A stretch of DNA of 64,000 bases, taken from positions 1,683,269 to 1,747,268 of the forward strand of contig OZ036006.1 in assembly GCA_964035015.1 (NCBI GenBank). Direction: 5' to 3'. Below, piece after piece: positions 24,477-35,019 of this stretch. Numbering within the stretch: position 1 is the stretch's first letter; the number at the start of each line of letters is the position of its first letter. The notes beneath the pieces are model-generated. The model was not told the origin of the DNA. It saw only the letters and a program-made list of their open reading frames with translations, and made no database searches. The position numbers and the translations under genes were made by a program. Source of the DNA: Corallium rubrum (lineage: Eukaryota; Cnidaria; Anthozoa; Scleralcyonacea; Coralliidae).

Positions 24477-24770
24477 AAGTTAGTCTTAGGACTATAGTCT
24501 TAGTTTTAGGACTATATAGTCTTAGTTTTAGCACTATATAGTCTTAGTCTTAGCACTATATAGTCTTAGTATTAGGACTATAGTCTTAGTCTTAGGAATA
24601 TATAGTCTTAGTCTTAGGACTATATAGTCTTAGTTTTAGGACTATAGTCTTAGTCTTACGGACTATAGTCTTAGTCTTTGTCTTAGTCTTAGGACTATAG
24701 TCTTAGTCTTAGGACTATAGTCTTAGTCTTAGGACTATATACTCTTTGGACTATATAGTCTTAGTCTTAT
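24477..24770 (+). repeat. TAGTCTTAGTCTTAGGACTATA array, left arm
   Basis: Variants of a roughly 17-22 bp unit made of TAGTCTTAGTC and the self-complementary core GACTATAGTC or CTATATAG. The mirrored array is at about 27890-28185. Confidence 0.88.
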
Positions 24771-24774
24771 AATC

Positions 24775-24930
24775 ACCGCAGGGGTAATCCCCAAACACCC
24801 CCGGGGTACCCCAATCACCCCTGGGGTAACCCCAAACACCCCGGGGTAACCCCCAAACACCCCTGGGGTACCCCAATCAACCCAGGGGTACCCCAATCAC
24901 CCCAGGGATACCCACAAACACCCCTGTCGT
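24775..24930 (+). repeat. GGGGTAACCCC/GGGGTACCCC array, left arm
   Basis: Units of about 20 bp with palindromic cores, separated by AAACACC or AATCACC. The array ends at the unique stretch TGTCGTGACACTTTTTACA. The mirrored array is at about 27725-27885. Confidence 0.88.
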
Positions 24931-24959
24931 GACACTTTTTACATTTTGTCACGGAAGAA

Positions 24960-25372
24960 CAGCCAGGACTCGGAGCTGGAAGCCGAAGGCTCGGAGCCAG
25001 GAGCCAAGGGCTCGGAGCTAGGAGCCGAGGGCTCGGAGCCAGGAGCCGGGGACTCGGAGCCAGGAGCCGGCGGCTCGGAGCCAGGAGCCGTGGGGCTCGG
25101 AGCCAGGAGCCAAGGGCTCGGAGCCAGGAGCCGGAGGCTCGGAGCCAGGAGCCGGGGGCTCGGAGCCAGGAGACGGGGGCTCGGGGCCAGGAGCCGGGGC
25201 TCGGAGCTAGGAGCCGGGGGCTTGGAGCCAGGAGACGGGGGCTCGGAGCCAGGAGCCGGGGGCTCGGAGCCAGGAGCCAAGGGCTCGGAGCCAGGAGCTG
25301 GGGGCTCGGAGCCATGAGCCGGGGCCTCGGAGCCGGGAGCCAAGGGCTCGGAGCTCGCAGCCGAGAGTTCGG
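24960..25372 (+). repeat. GGCTCGGAGCCAGGAGCC array, left arm
   Basis: GC-rich 18-20 bp units, standing out in an AT-rich region. The mirrored array is at about 27262-27708. Open frames on both strands (GSEPGA, LLAPSPR) are translations of the repeat. Confidence 0.9.
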
Positions 25373-26290
25373 AGTCTTATCTTCCTTATCTTCCTCTTAT
25401 CTTCCCATTATCTTCCTTGTCTTCCTCTTATCTTCCCCTTATCTTCCCATTATCTTCCTTATTTTCCTCTTATCTTCCCATTATCTTCCTTTATCTTCCC
25501 ATTATCTTCCTTATCTTCCTCTTATCTTCCTCTTATCTTCCCCTTATCTTCCCCTTATCTTCCCATTATCTTCCTTTATCTTCCTCTTATCTTCCCCTTA
25601 TCTTCCCCTTATCTTCCCCTTATCTTCCCCTTATCTTCCCCTTATCTTCATCTTATCTTCCTTATCTTCCCCTTATCTTCCCATTATCTTCCTTATCTTC
25701 CTCTTATCTTCATCTTATCTTCCTTATCTTCCCCTTATCTTCCCCTTATCTTCCCCTTAGCTTCCTTATTTTCCTCTTATCTTCCCCTTATCTTCCCATT
25801 ATCTTCCCATTATCTTCCTCTTATCTTCATCTTATCTTCCTTATCTTCCCCTTATCTTCCTCTTATCTTCATCTTATCTTCCTTATCTTCCCTTTATCTT
25901 CCCATTATCTTCCTTATCTTCCTATTATCTTCATCTTATCTTCCTTATCTTCCCCTTATCTTCCCATTATCTTCATCTTATCTTCCTTATCTTCCCCTTA
26001 TCTTCCCATTATCTTCCTTATCTTCCTCTTATCTTCATCTTATCTTCCTTATCTTCCCCTTATCTTCCCATTATCTTCCTTATCTTCCTTATCTTCCTCT
26101 TATCTTCATCTTATCTTCCTTAACTTCCCATTATCTTCCTTATCTTCCTCTTATCTTCCCCTTATCTTCCCATTATCTTACCATAGTCTTCCTTTATCTT
26201 CCTATCTTCCCCTTATCTTCCCCTTAACTTCCCTTTACCTTTCTTATCTTCCCTTTATCTCTTTTTATCTTCCTTATATTCCCCTTATCT
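25373..26290 (+). repeat. CTTATCTTCC array, left arm
   Basis: About 0.9 kb of 10-11 bp units with a strongly pyrimidine-rich plus strand. The right arm (about 26352-27258) is the purine-rich mirror. The order of unit variants differs between arms, showing independent turnover after the palindrome formed. The frames reading LSSSYLPLIF are artefacts. Confidence 0.92.
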
Positions 26291-26293
26291 TCT

Positions 26294-26352
26294 CATAAGA
26301 TTGATTCAATCCTAGGATACAATTATTCAATCTTATAAGAATCAATCTTATG
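26294..26352. repeat. Centre of the giant palindrome
   Basis: CATAAGATTGATTC at 26294-26307 pairs with its inverse at 26339-26352. The spacer contains CCTAGG and a further TTCAATCTTATAA segment. Confidence 0.85.
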
Positions 26353-28449
26353 GGAAGATAAGTGGAATATAAGGAAGATAAGAAGGAGATAAAGGGAAGA
26401 TAAGAAAGGTAAAGGGAAGATAAGGGGAAGATAAAGGGAAGATAGGAAGATAAAGGAAGACTATGGTAAGATAAGGGGAAGATAAGGGGAAGATAAGAGG
26501 AAGTTAAGGAAGATAATGGGAAGATAAGGAAGATAAGATGAAGATAAGAGGAAGATAAGGAAGATAAGGAAGATAATGGGAAGATAAGGGGAAGATAAGG
26601 AAGATAAGATGAAGATAAGAGGAAGATAAGGAAGATAATGGGAAGATAAGGGGAAGATAAGGAAGATAAGATGAAGATAATGGGAAGATAAGGGGAAGAT
26701 AAGGAAGATAAGATGAAGATAATAGGAAGATAAGGAAGATAATGGGAAGATAAAGGGAAGATAAGGAAGAGAAGATGAAGATAAGAGGAAGATAAGGGGA
26801 AGATAAGGAAGATAAGATGAAGATAAGAGGAAGATAATGGGAAGATAATGGGAAGATAAGGGGAAGATAAGAGGAAAATAAGGAAGATAAGGGGAAGATA
26901 AGGGGAAGATAAGGGGAAGATAAGGAAGATAAGATGAAGATAAGAGGAAGATAAGGAAGATAATGGGAAGATAAGGGGAAGATAAGGAAGATAAGATGAA
27001 GATAAGGGGAAGATAAGGGGAAGATAAGGGGAAGATAAGGGGAAGATAAGAGGAAGATAAAGGAAGATAATGGGAAGATAAGGGGAAGATAAGGGGAAGA
27101 TAAGAGGAAGATAAGAGGAAGATAAGGAAGATAATGGGAAGATAAAGGAAGATAATGGGAAGATAAGAGGAAAATAAGGAAGATAATGGGAAGATAAGGG
27201 GAAGATAAGAGGAAGACAAGGAAGATAATGGGAAGATAAGAGGAAGATAAGGAAGATAAGACTCCGAACTCTCGGCTGCGAGCTCCGAGCCCTTGGCTCC
27301 CGGCTCCGAGGCCCCGGCTCATGGCTCCGAGCCCCCCAGCTCCTGGCTCCGAGCCCTTGGCTCCTGGCTCCGAGCCCCCCGGCTCCTGGCTCCGAGCCCC
27401 CGTCTCCTGGCTCCGAGCCCCCGGCTCCTAGCTCCGAGCCCCCGGCTCCTAGCTCCGAGCCCCCGGCTCCTGGCTCCGAGCCCCCGGCTCCTGGCTCCGA
27501 GCCCCCGGCTCCTGGCTCCGAGCCTCCGGCTCCTGGCTCCGAGCCCTTGGCTCCTGGCTCCGAGCCCCACGGCTCCTGGCTCCGAGCCGCCGGCTCCTGG
27601 CTCCGAGTCCCCGGCTCCTGGCTCCGAGCCCTCGGCTCCTAGCTCCGAGCCCTTGGCTCCTGGCTCCGAGCCATCGGCTTCCAGCTCCGAGTCCTGGCTG
27701 TTCTTCCGTGACAAAATGTAAAAAGTGTCACGACAGGGGTGTTTGTGGGTATCCCTGGGGTGATTGGGGTACCCCTGGGTTGATTGGGGTACCCCAGGGG
27801 TGTTTGGGGGTTACCCCCGGGGTGTTTGGGGTTACCCCAGGGGTGATTGGGGTACCCCGGGGGTGTTTGGGGATTACCCCTGCGGTGATTATAAGACTAA
27901 GACTATATAGTCCAAAGAGTATATAGTCCTAAGACTAAGACTATAGTCCTAAGACTAAGACTATAGTCCTAAGACTAAGACAAAGACTAAGACTATAGTC
28001 CGTAAGACTAAGACTATAGTCCTAAAACTAAGACTATATAGTCCTAAGACTAAGACTATATATTCCTAAGACTAAGACTATAGTCCTAATACTAAGACTA
28101 TATAGTGCTAAGACTAAGACTATATAGTGCTAAAACTAAGACTATATAGTCCTAAAACTAAGACTATAGTCCTAAGACTAACTTTTTCGCCTAAACTTGT
28201 CCATATATTAATACCTCTTCAGGCCCCTTATTATTCCCAAAAAACTCATGATCACCCCTAAAATGAATTAAATATTCTACTTATATGCAAATCCGGTTAT
28301 GTTTTGGTCATTAGTAACTTTAATGAGTTTTCTCTTTTGTCTCCTGCACGTGCACTGAGCATAAATACGCAAATATCAGCCGTAGCAACATTAACAAGAT
28401 GCTTGACGACGTTAAAAAAATAGCCGAGTCAGCCGTTTAACCCTTGACA

Positions 28450-28595
28450 GTTTATATTCTGGCAAACCCCTCTGAAGAAAATGATTCAATGTCTTTCGAA
28501 CAGCTTGCCGAACGGTTTCTCGGTTTATATTCTGGCAAACCCCTCTGAAGAAAATGATTCAATGTCTTTCGAACAGTTTGCCGAACGATTTCTTC
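28450..28595. repeat. 73-bp tandem duplication private to the right arm
   Basis: GTTTATATTCTGGCAAACCC starts at 28450 and again at 28523. The matching left-arm region near 24140-24225 has it once. The second right-arm copy is closer to the left-arm sequence. Confidence 0.88.
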
Positions 28596-29542
28596 ATTCA
28601 AGGCATCGTTTACTTATAAACTAAAGCCAAATAAGCGACAATTCGGCACATATCTCCAAGTAAATGGGTAAAGAGCTGTTTGGCCGTTTAAGTTCTAACT
28701 AATATAATATTCATGTTGCTATTAATTCAAGTCGATACTCAGCCGTCCCGCAGCCAAATAATATTTCGTTTATATATCGACACTTAAAAACGTTCTTATG
28801 GCTTTTAGAATTGACTCCTCATTCTATCTTCTTACGATTTCTTCACTTACAAACGAAGGGTTTAGCTAGCAATGATTCTAGGATGATTGAATGTTTAGGC
28901 TCTAAACCTAATATAATATTCATCATGTGCTATTGATTTAAGTCCATACGAGCTCAGCCAATTCAGACACTTCGGCTGCTCAAAACTCTCTATACTCATC
29001 GAGACAAGGTTTCAGATAAAAAAATATAAAGTGCCTCTATCAATTTCTCTTTAGTTCCTTGTAAAGAACGTCTATTTTGTTAAAGTTTACTGTACGCATG
29101 CTCTGTACGTATACGTGTCCCACAAGTGTTGGCTATAAGTAGGGTTAAGGGTTTAAATGAAAGTTGGTTTCTATTAGTTATAAAGAGATAAGTCCAGTGC
29201 CTTTTACGTAACTTCGGAAATCAGTCGGAGACCAATCGGGAATGACGTAGTGAATACCAGGGGGGTTGAGTGACAGCTAGGGTTAGGGGGGAAAGTTAGG
29301 GTTACTACGTCCCAAAGGAGTCTGAGAATGAATAAATAATAAGTCGGTATGACGTAGTGAAAACCGGGAGGGTTGAGTGAGATTAGGGTTAGGGGGTCAT
29401 ATAGGAGCACGAAACATAATTACGTAACGAGATTAGGGTTAGAGGGTCGCAAAGGAGCATGAGAATGAATAATTAAAAATTGAATATTTAATGAGGCGGC
29501 ATCCCTTTGTAGTCTGGAGTGGGGGGTATCACTACTCATGGT

Positions 29543-30270
29543 CATGGAAATCTACAAACATTTCGTTTTATGAAGTCGCCAGCTCTATAAAGAACCGCTG
29601 AAGATCACGACAAAATCGTAAAGAAGCGAGGGGTACCGAGTCCTTCTTAGGGGCTATTTACATGGGAGGCGATATTCCTAGTATTTGGTCAGACAAATAA
29701 TCCAGGAGGCCTCTTGAGTTGTTCCACAAGAAATTAACAATGACCAACCTGCATGCATTAACTCTTTCCTGTCCGAATTTATTGGTCTTTACTCTTTAGT
29801 ATTTTATTCTGGCTAACGCCAGACGATTTTATTCACCTCTGGGGAAGCCCTCGCATAGGAACGATTTATTAATAAAGTAAGAAAATCGCTTTGTGTTTAC
29901 AAAAATATTCTGTTTTCCTACGATAAGTACATGTCAGTGGTCGCTACCATTAGCAGAAGGACCCATAAATGCCGCCATTTTGAAAGTGAAAATGCGGACA
30001 CATTTTTGACCAGCACCCGCAGTCCAGTTAAATATATAGGTCAGTGGTACACCCTCTTGAGCGCGAGCCGTGCAACCTCGTACCCAGGGCATTTTTCCTT
30101 TTTCGTTGGGAGGTCAGCGAAAATGGCCCTGGTATCGGCTAGTCGATTCTATAATCTGACTGGCCGTTTTAGGAAATGATTAATTCAGATAGAGTATAAT
30201 TTATTCATGAAAATTTGAACTCTGCAATTCGAGGCAGCACTTCACTTGCGATAGCAATTTCTAGTATAAC
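29543..30270. other. Gene-free stretch between two mobile elements
   Basis: Bases about 29937-30050 are an inverted copy of about 22400-22535 on the other side of the palindromic element. Shared segments include CTATATATTTAACTGGACTGC and TTCAAAATGGCGGCATTTAT. The open frame at 29931-30179 runs through this repeat and is not called as a gene. Confidence 0.45.
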
Positions 30271-30510
30271 ATATATAAGCAATCTCGTTCCCAGAGCCAA
30301 ATATGCCCGGCCGCGCGGGCAAGTTGAATGGCTCTGGGCAAATCGATTTGAGACACCCAATTTTTGGGTGTCCCGTGACCTGCGCAGTAGTTATTTCGTA
30401 CCTAGCCTCTTCTAGAACCTATTACGCGGTCGAAAATTGATTGCAACTCACGGCTCAGCACTCTTGGAGAGGTTTTCAGAATATTGGCGAAAATATTACT
30501 TTAATTCATT

Positions 30511-31470
30511 ATGACAGACGGTGGAGGAGACGATAATTGCTCGCTGGATGCTGCCATTGATTTTTCTTTGGGAAAAAATTGGGAAAAGCGGCTTAAAAGT
30601 GAAGCCTCAGCGGAGGACGCTATTCGCGTGAACTGGCATTTAATTAACAACTGGCATTTAAACTGGTATGTTGAACTGGCATTTGAATTGTAACTCCCGA
30701 GATGTGCTTGCTGCCAACTGGCTTTGGTAAATCCTTAATTTTTCAACTATTGCCTTTCGTGTACGATTTTCTGAAAGGGGAGAGTCAACGCAGATGTTCC
30801 TTAATATGGTGGTACCACTTCGACTGTATGATCTGCTGTTGAAGTATCAACTAATTTTTGCCCATCCAGAATTATTTGTCGACAATATGAAGGTATGCTT
30901 TTCTCATAAATGCTTGTTTTTGAAATATTACCGCGGTAGTGTGGTTAGGTATGTTATAGTGGGTTAATTGTCTGGCTTATTAAATGCTAACCTAATCTGG
31001 TCCAAAGTTCCGTTCATATAGTTAATTCCAGTGTGAAATAATAAATTTTAAAACCAAGCCAAAATATATGTATGGTTCTAATTTTAGTATATATTTGTTT
31101 ATTTAAACTCATTTGATTTGATGTGTATTAATATTTGGTCTTTTAGGAAAGATTTTCACCATGCTTATGGGAAACTGGGCTTGCTTACTACAAGATTTCC
31201 TGATTAATTTAAATTGGCCTTAACTGCAACAGCAACCCAAACCAGAGAAAATGAGAGTGTGAGTCTTTAGGGCTTACTAATTATCAATGCAAACATTATT
31301 GAAGTAAACCCAGAGCGGTGAAATATATATTTTGCTGTGGCAAGTCAGCCAAACACAGGAGAAAACAAGCCACACCAGATCCTAACCCAACTTGCTGATG
31401 AACTTAGACAGAAGAAAATAAATGCACCAAAGACATTAGTGTATGGTACAATGGATGTTATGGTGTATAC
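30511..31470 (+). pseudogene. RecQ-like DNA helicase, decayed, transposon-borne
   Basis: Superfamily 2 RecQ helicases unwind DNA using ATP. Several family signatures appear in order but in changing frames: a possible start at 30511 (MTDGGGDDNCSLDAA), the Walker A region LLPTGFGKSLIFQLLPF from about 30711, HPELFVDNMK at about 30860-30894, DFHHAYGKLGLLTTRFPD with LALTATAT-type sequence at 31148-31235, and IIEVNPER-stop-NIYFAVA through APKTLVYG at 31294-31450. A plausible intron (GTATGC after 30893 to TTTTAG at 31145) splits it. Stops at about 30693, 31200 and 31319, frame changes, and the missing DExH region show it is dead. Confidence 0.78.
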
Positions 31471-32006
31471 TTGGACAGATGGATGATGACATTTGATGTG
31501 TGACACCATCCAACAGTATATTATTATTAAACTATAATAGCTCAATGTGCACAGCATCAGCAAGACTGAGTTGCTTCTAGTATAACAAGAAATTTAGAAT
31601 TTTGAGAGGAGGAACTTCTAGGATAACATGTAAACAAAATAAAATTTCTATATGTACAAACATGTATATCTGACAACATATGTAGGGGGTCCAGAGCATT
31701 TTGAGAGCACTTTTGAGTAAAATCTGAGTGACAACCTGTGCAGTCTGTTAATAGTTTGGGGTTTGGATGGGCTGATGGGCAGGGCCCCAGTGCGGTTCAC
31801 AGTTTGCACACCCGTAGTGCCACCACTGCTACTAGGAGTCACTGAGATTTGCTTATTAGACTTGAGATGTTATTACATGTATTAGATTTAGGGCCTAGAT
31901 GAAAATTACACTTGTAATTCTAGTTACCCTGGTTAAATACAGTGTTATTATTATCATATGTATTATTATTATTTTCTATCTATTTCAAGACTTTGAAGGT
32001 AAATTA
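31471..32006 (+). other. Interior of the helicase element, no gene seen
   Basis: No continuation of the helicase was recognised. Short open frames at 31345-31563 and 31648-31842 (minus) have no domain. Confidence 0.4.
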
Positions 32007-32417
32007 GGCCCAAAAAAAAGTATTCTGTTTCTGGTCAGGGCACATGCCCAAAATCGACGTGGGGTTTGTTTCTTTTTGGCCTCCCCCCCCTGGCCTCCCC
32101 CCCCCAAAGGCAAACCTTGATTGAACAGACATCTGAAACATGTTGAGTATTCTTATAATATACTTGTCACATGGTATACTGAACATGTACATGTAGCATG
32201 AACACATGATTGAAATATGAAGCCTTCAATCAGTGCCTGCAAACATACCAGCGGTTTTCATAGGAAACATTTGTTGAGAATAGACCAATCAAATATTTAA
32301 TATCCGCTGGTGTCATTTGTAGTAAATTAATATTAAAAATGTTAAAAAATGTATCGACATGCAAGAAAAAAGAAGACACATGCGCTGACCAGAAACAGAA
32401 GACTTTTTTTTTTGGCC
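32007..32417. mobile_element. Nested Harbinger-like MITE with TTA target duplication
   Basis: The left end GGCCCAAAAAAAAGTATTCTG with TTTCTGGTCAGGGCACATG is mirrored at 32370-32417. TTA lies at both outer borders (32004-32006 and 32418-32420). The 411 bp element is inserted inside the helicase-bearing transposon. Confidence 0.75.
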
Positions 32418-32420
32418 TTA

Positions 32421-34285
32421 GGTTAGAGCCCGAAGATCAAAATTTACCAACTCAGTGGACTTTTACTGTATTTAAAATTGAAAAATTTATTTTTTTCCAA
32501 TTTTGCTACACAGAACAAATATATACCATCTGAATGTCATGTGGCTCTAACACGAATTCATACTGTAACGTACCTACTAGTTTGGTGGTAAATACTGCTG
32601 ATGAGAACTTGGACCATGAAATATTAATGACTCAAACAGTAACAGTACTATGCCAACACACCACTAGCTTTTTTAAGTCATTTAGTGTTTATTATAATTA
32701 CAGGCATTGGTAATTTTACACAGTAACACACCTGAAAAAACATTTTCATGGGATACATTTCCACTAATTAATTTCAATTGTCACAATTCAGATCATAGAT
32801 TGGAGGGCCCTTAGGAGTTGGGGCCCTCTAACTCTCTGTTTCATGTCTTGTTATGCCACCAGGTGCCATAAAAAACAATAACAATAAAAAACCTGACCTG
32901 TAACCATCACTGAAATAAAGTAATGGTGCTGCGTAGCTAGCAGTGTTGAAATACAAATCGAAATATAGTAAGGTTTGAGTACTGCTGAAAATATTAAGTA
33001 GTAGTTTCTAACGTGATATTTTCAGCAGCATTAAACCTTACTATAATTCGATTTGTAACCATTACTGACTGTTCACTTCATGAATGAATGCCTAAGTTAC
33101 AATTATACCATCTCTCAGTATCATTAAATGACATGAGCAGGGGTGGTGGAAGCGTGTCCCATGTGGGGGTGACAAACCGTTTTCACCCCCACAAAATTTT
33201 TAACTAACTTAACCTAATACATTATAACAATGGGATTGAAATGAAAGCTAAGAAACTACCATGCAGGTATATGCATGATATACAGCTGTATACTTATTAG
33301 ACATGTCCAACAGGCCATTTTCATATATTATTCTGGAAGGACAACATTTTATAATGCCATCGATATTGGGGGGGGAAATGCTTTACGATTTGAGTAAACA
33401 ACAGCTGTATGGGCAAAGCACGATAAACTGATCCTGCATCACTTTCTCAATGAGATTGATGCCATATTAAACATTTTGTCCTTATAATATATGTATAAAC
33501 CATATGTGATTTTGAAAATGGCCTATTAAAAAGGCTCAAACAGTCTGACAAAACGTTGAACTGATGCAAGTATATGTTTGTTCACGTAATATTGTCTTAA
33601 GTTAGGACATAAAAGGTTTATCTAGGAGCTTTATTAGTGTGTTCCTACCCAGACTGCAAATGAGCCTGAAAATGGTTTGCAGGAAGTCTAAAAATTCAAG
33701 CATGCCCACACTCAAAAACATCTACTGCAGTCCCTGTCTAAAACAGGACGGTGTAATTTGGCAACTAATGCTTAACCATTTGGATATAACCATGTAAAAT
33801 AATGCACTTTTCTAATTAACTTCAGACCACTATATAGATTGTCACATAATTTTAAGAAAGCAATGCCTTCTTGGCTGTTCTTGGCTGCCAATTAAGGAAT
33901 AGTAATCTTACATATATAAAAGCTATAAACGACAGTGTCATATTGATAAAATAATATATTTTTGTTAAAATCAGAGGATACATAACATAGAAAGTCATAT
34001 AAGTCTTACATGTACCTTTTATAAACCGGTAAACTCAAATAATTATGAATTGATCTATTAAAGTTATTATTCAAATAGTCATGACAATATTCCAACGTTA
34101 TCAATAAAGTTTCACTCCCAATGATATTTATTTTTGTACATACAAGCACGGGAATGTGAAATCTGTATATTTCGCCACGAACAATCGACAATGTGGAAAT
34201 CGGTGCCATATCTGTCATACCCAAACGTTCTTTTTCTCGGATGGAAACTCGAATTCGGAATTCCAAACATATTACAAAGGCAAAA
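32421..34285. other. Interior of the helicase element, unassigned
   Basis: No domain was recognised on either strand. It contains the hairpin fragment at 32930-33060. Minus-strand frames near the right end (34006-34333 and 34324-34677) include Cys-containing peptides, but they overlap in different frames and match no family I recognise. Confidence 0.35.
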
Positions 34286-34895
34286 AAGTATTTCTTGTCT
34301 CTTGTCGCACATTTTGTCAGATTTTAGTCCCAAATAAACATGTATTCTTCTTCACTCCTCACGAAAACAACAGCAAGACATGAAGACCGCGCTGGGAGCA
34401 TGGGTGTGAAATTATCTGCGCAGCGCAGTAGGCGTCGAACGTTTAGCCAATCAGAGTCAAGTTTCAAATCGATTGTCCCAGAGCCTTTATTCCCCTCGCG
34501 TGCGAGGGATTTGGCTCTGGGGACGAGATTGATATATAAGTGGCTTTTTTGTTTTTGTTTATAATAATTATATGGTACCAACAGGTTGATGACATCACTA
34601 TATGACGTCATTGTTCGGCCATTTTGGATTCCATCAATGGGATCTATGACGTCATTAGATGAACGTAAATAATACAATATTTATGGACTTATAGTAAAAA
34701 TACTAAAGTAACCAAATACTAAAAAAAAACAACCTCCAAATACCAAATTAGAGCAGAATTTCGAAATTGTTGCCATAAACGGCATCGAAAACGTCTCTGT
34801 ATCTGATTTAAAATTCCTGTTTGGTTCAAGGCTCTTATTACTTCGTCTGATATACTCTTTAATACTCAACTCGTCGTTGCCATGTTGCCTGTGTC

Positions 34896-34918
34896 GGGGG
34901 GGGGGGGGGGGGGGGGGG
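34896..34918 (+). repeat. 23-base G homopolymer
   Basis: An uninterrupted run of 23 G lies about 100 bp upstream of the HECT gene start. Its exact length is likely to be uncertain in any assembly. Confidence 0.9.
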
Positions 34919-35019
34919 TAAGGGAAATTGGGAAATCCGGGTCCATTAATATCGCATAAGATGAAGTACTGCGGATTTGAGATCAGAAAAAGGCGCGAAA
35001 GGACTAAGGAGCATATAAA

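Larger units (their letters stand above)
23198..29536. mobile_element. Giant palindromic (foldback) element, 6.3 kb, 6-bp target duplication
   Basis: The left end AGTAGTGATACCCC at 23198 and the exact inverse ending at 29536 are flanked by CATGGT on both sides (23192-23197 and 29537-29542); the flanks then differ. The arms are inverted copies along their whole length and meet at a spacer of about 31 bases near 26308-26338. Outside-in, each arm holds 1.28 kb of unique sequence with several TAACCCTA motifs, a TAGTCTTAGTC-type array, a GGGGTAACCCC-type array, a GGCTCGGAGCC-type array and a CTTATCTTCC array. Unique parts differ by only scattered substitutions, and the right arm carries a 73-bp tandem duplication. 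No protein is encoded. Six-base duplications and very long inverted ends occur in Polinton/Maverick elements, but no Polinton gene is present, so the class is unassigned. Confidence 0.88.
30280..34531 (+). mobile_element. 4.25 kb DNA transposon with RecQ-helicase remnant and 9-bp target duplication
   Basis: The ends CAATCTCGTTCCCAGAGCC and, inverted, CAATCTCGTCCCCAGAGCC continue into a further inverted match with GGCTCTGGG and AAATCGATTTGA. Both sides carry ATATATAAG (30271-30279 and 34532-34540). A decayed helicase lies near the left end and a Harbinger-like MITE is nested at 32007-32417. No transposase was recognised. A 9-bp duplication is seen in Mutator-like elements, but the assignment is open. 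Confidence 0.82.

Noticed and set aside
24815-27721. Large frames inside the palindrome (LSSSYLPLIF, LLAPSPR, GSEPGA)
   Set aside because: Frames exist on both strands of every array and follow the DNA repeat, with no conserved non-repeat protein.
23324-29410. Identical 68-residue frames at 23324-23530 and 29204-29410 as a gene pair
   Set aside because: Identity follows from the palindrome. The sequence is low-complexity hydrophobic and contains the TAACCCTA motifs, so it is better read as subterminal DNA.
23198-29536. The palindrome as an assembly or read artefact
   Set aside because: The flanks differ beyond a shared 6-bp duplication, the arms have private indels and substitutions, and array orders differ. 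A folded read would give identical arms and mirrored flanks. Long-read confirmation is still worthwhile.
32580-32630. CTGATGAG...GAAA as a hammerhead ribozyme
   Set aside because: The bases between the two core strings do not form stem II and no partner stem is present.
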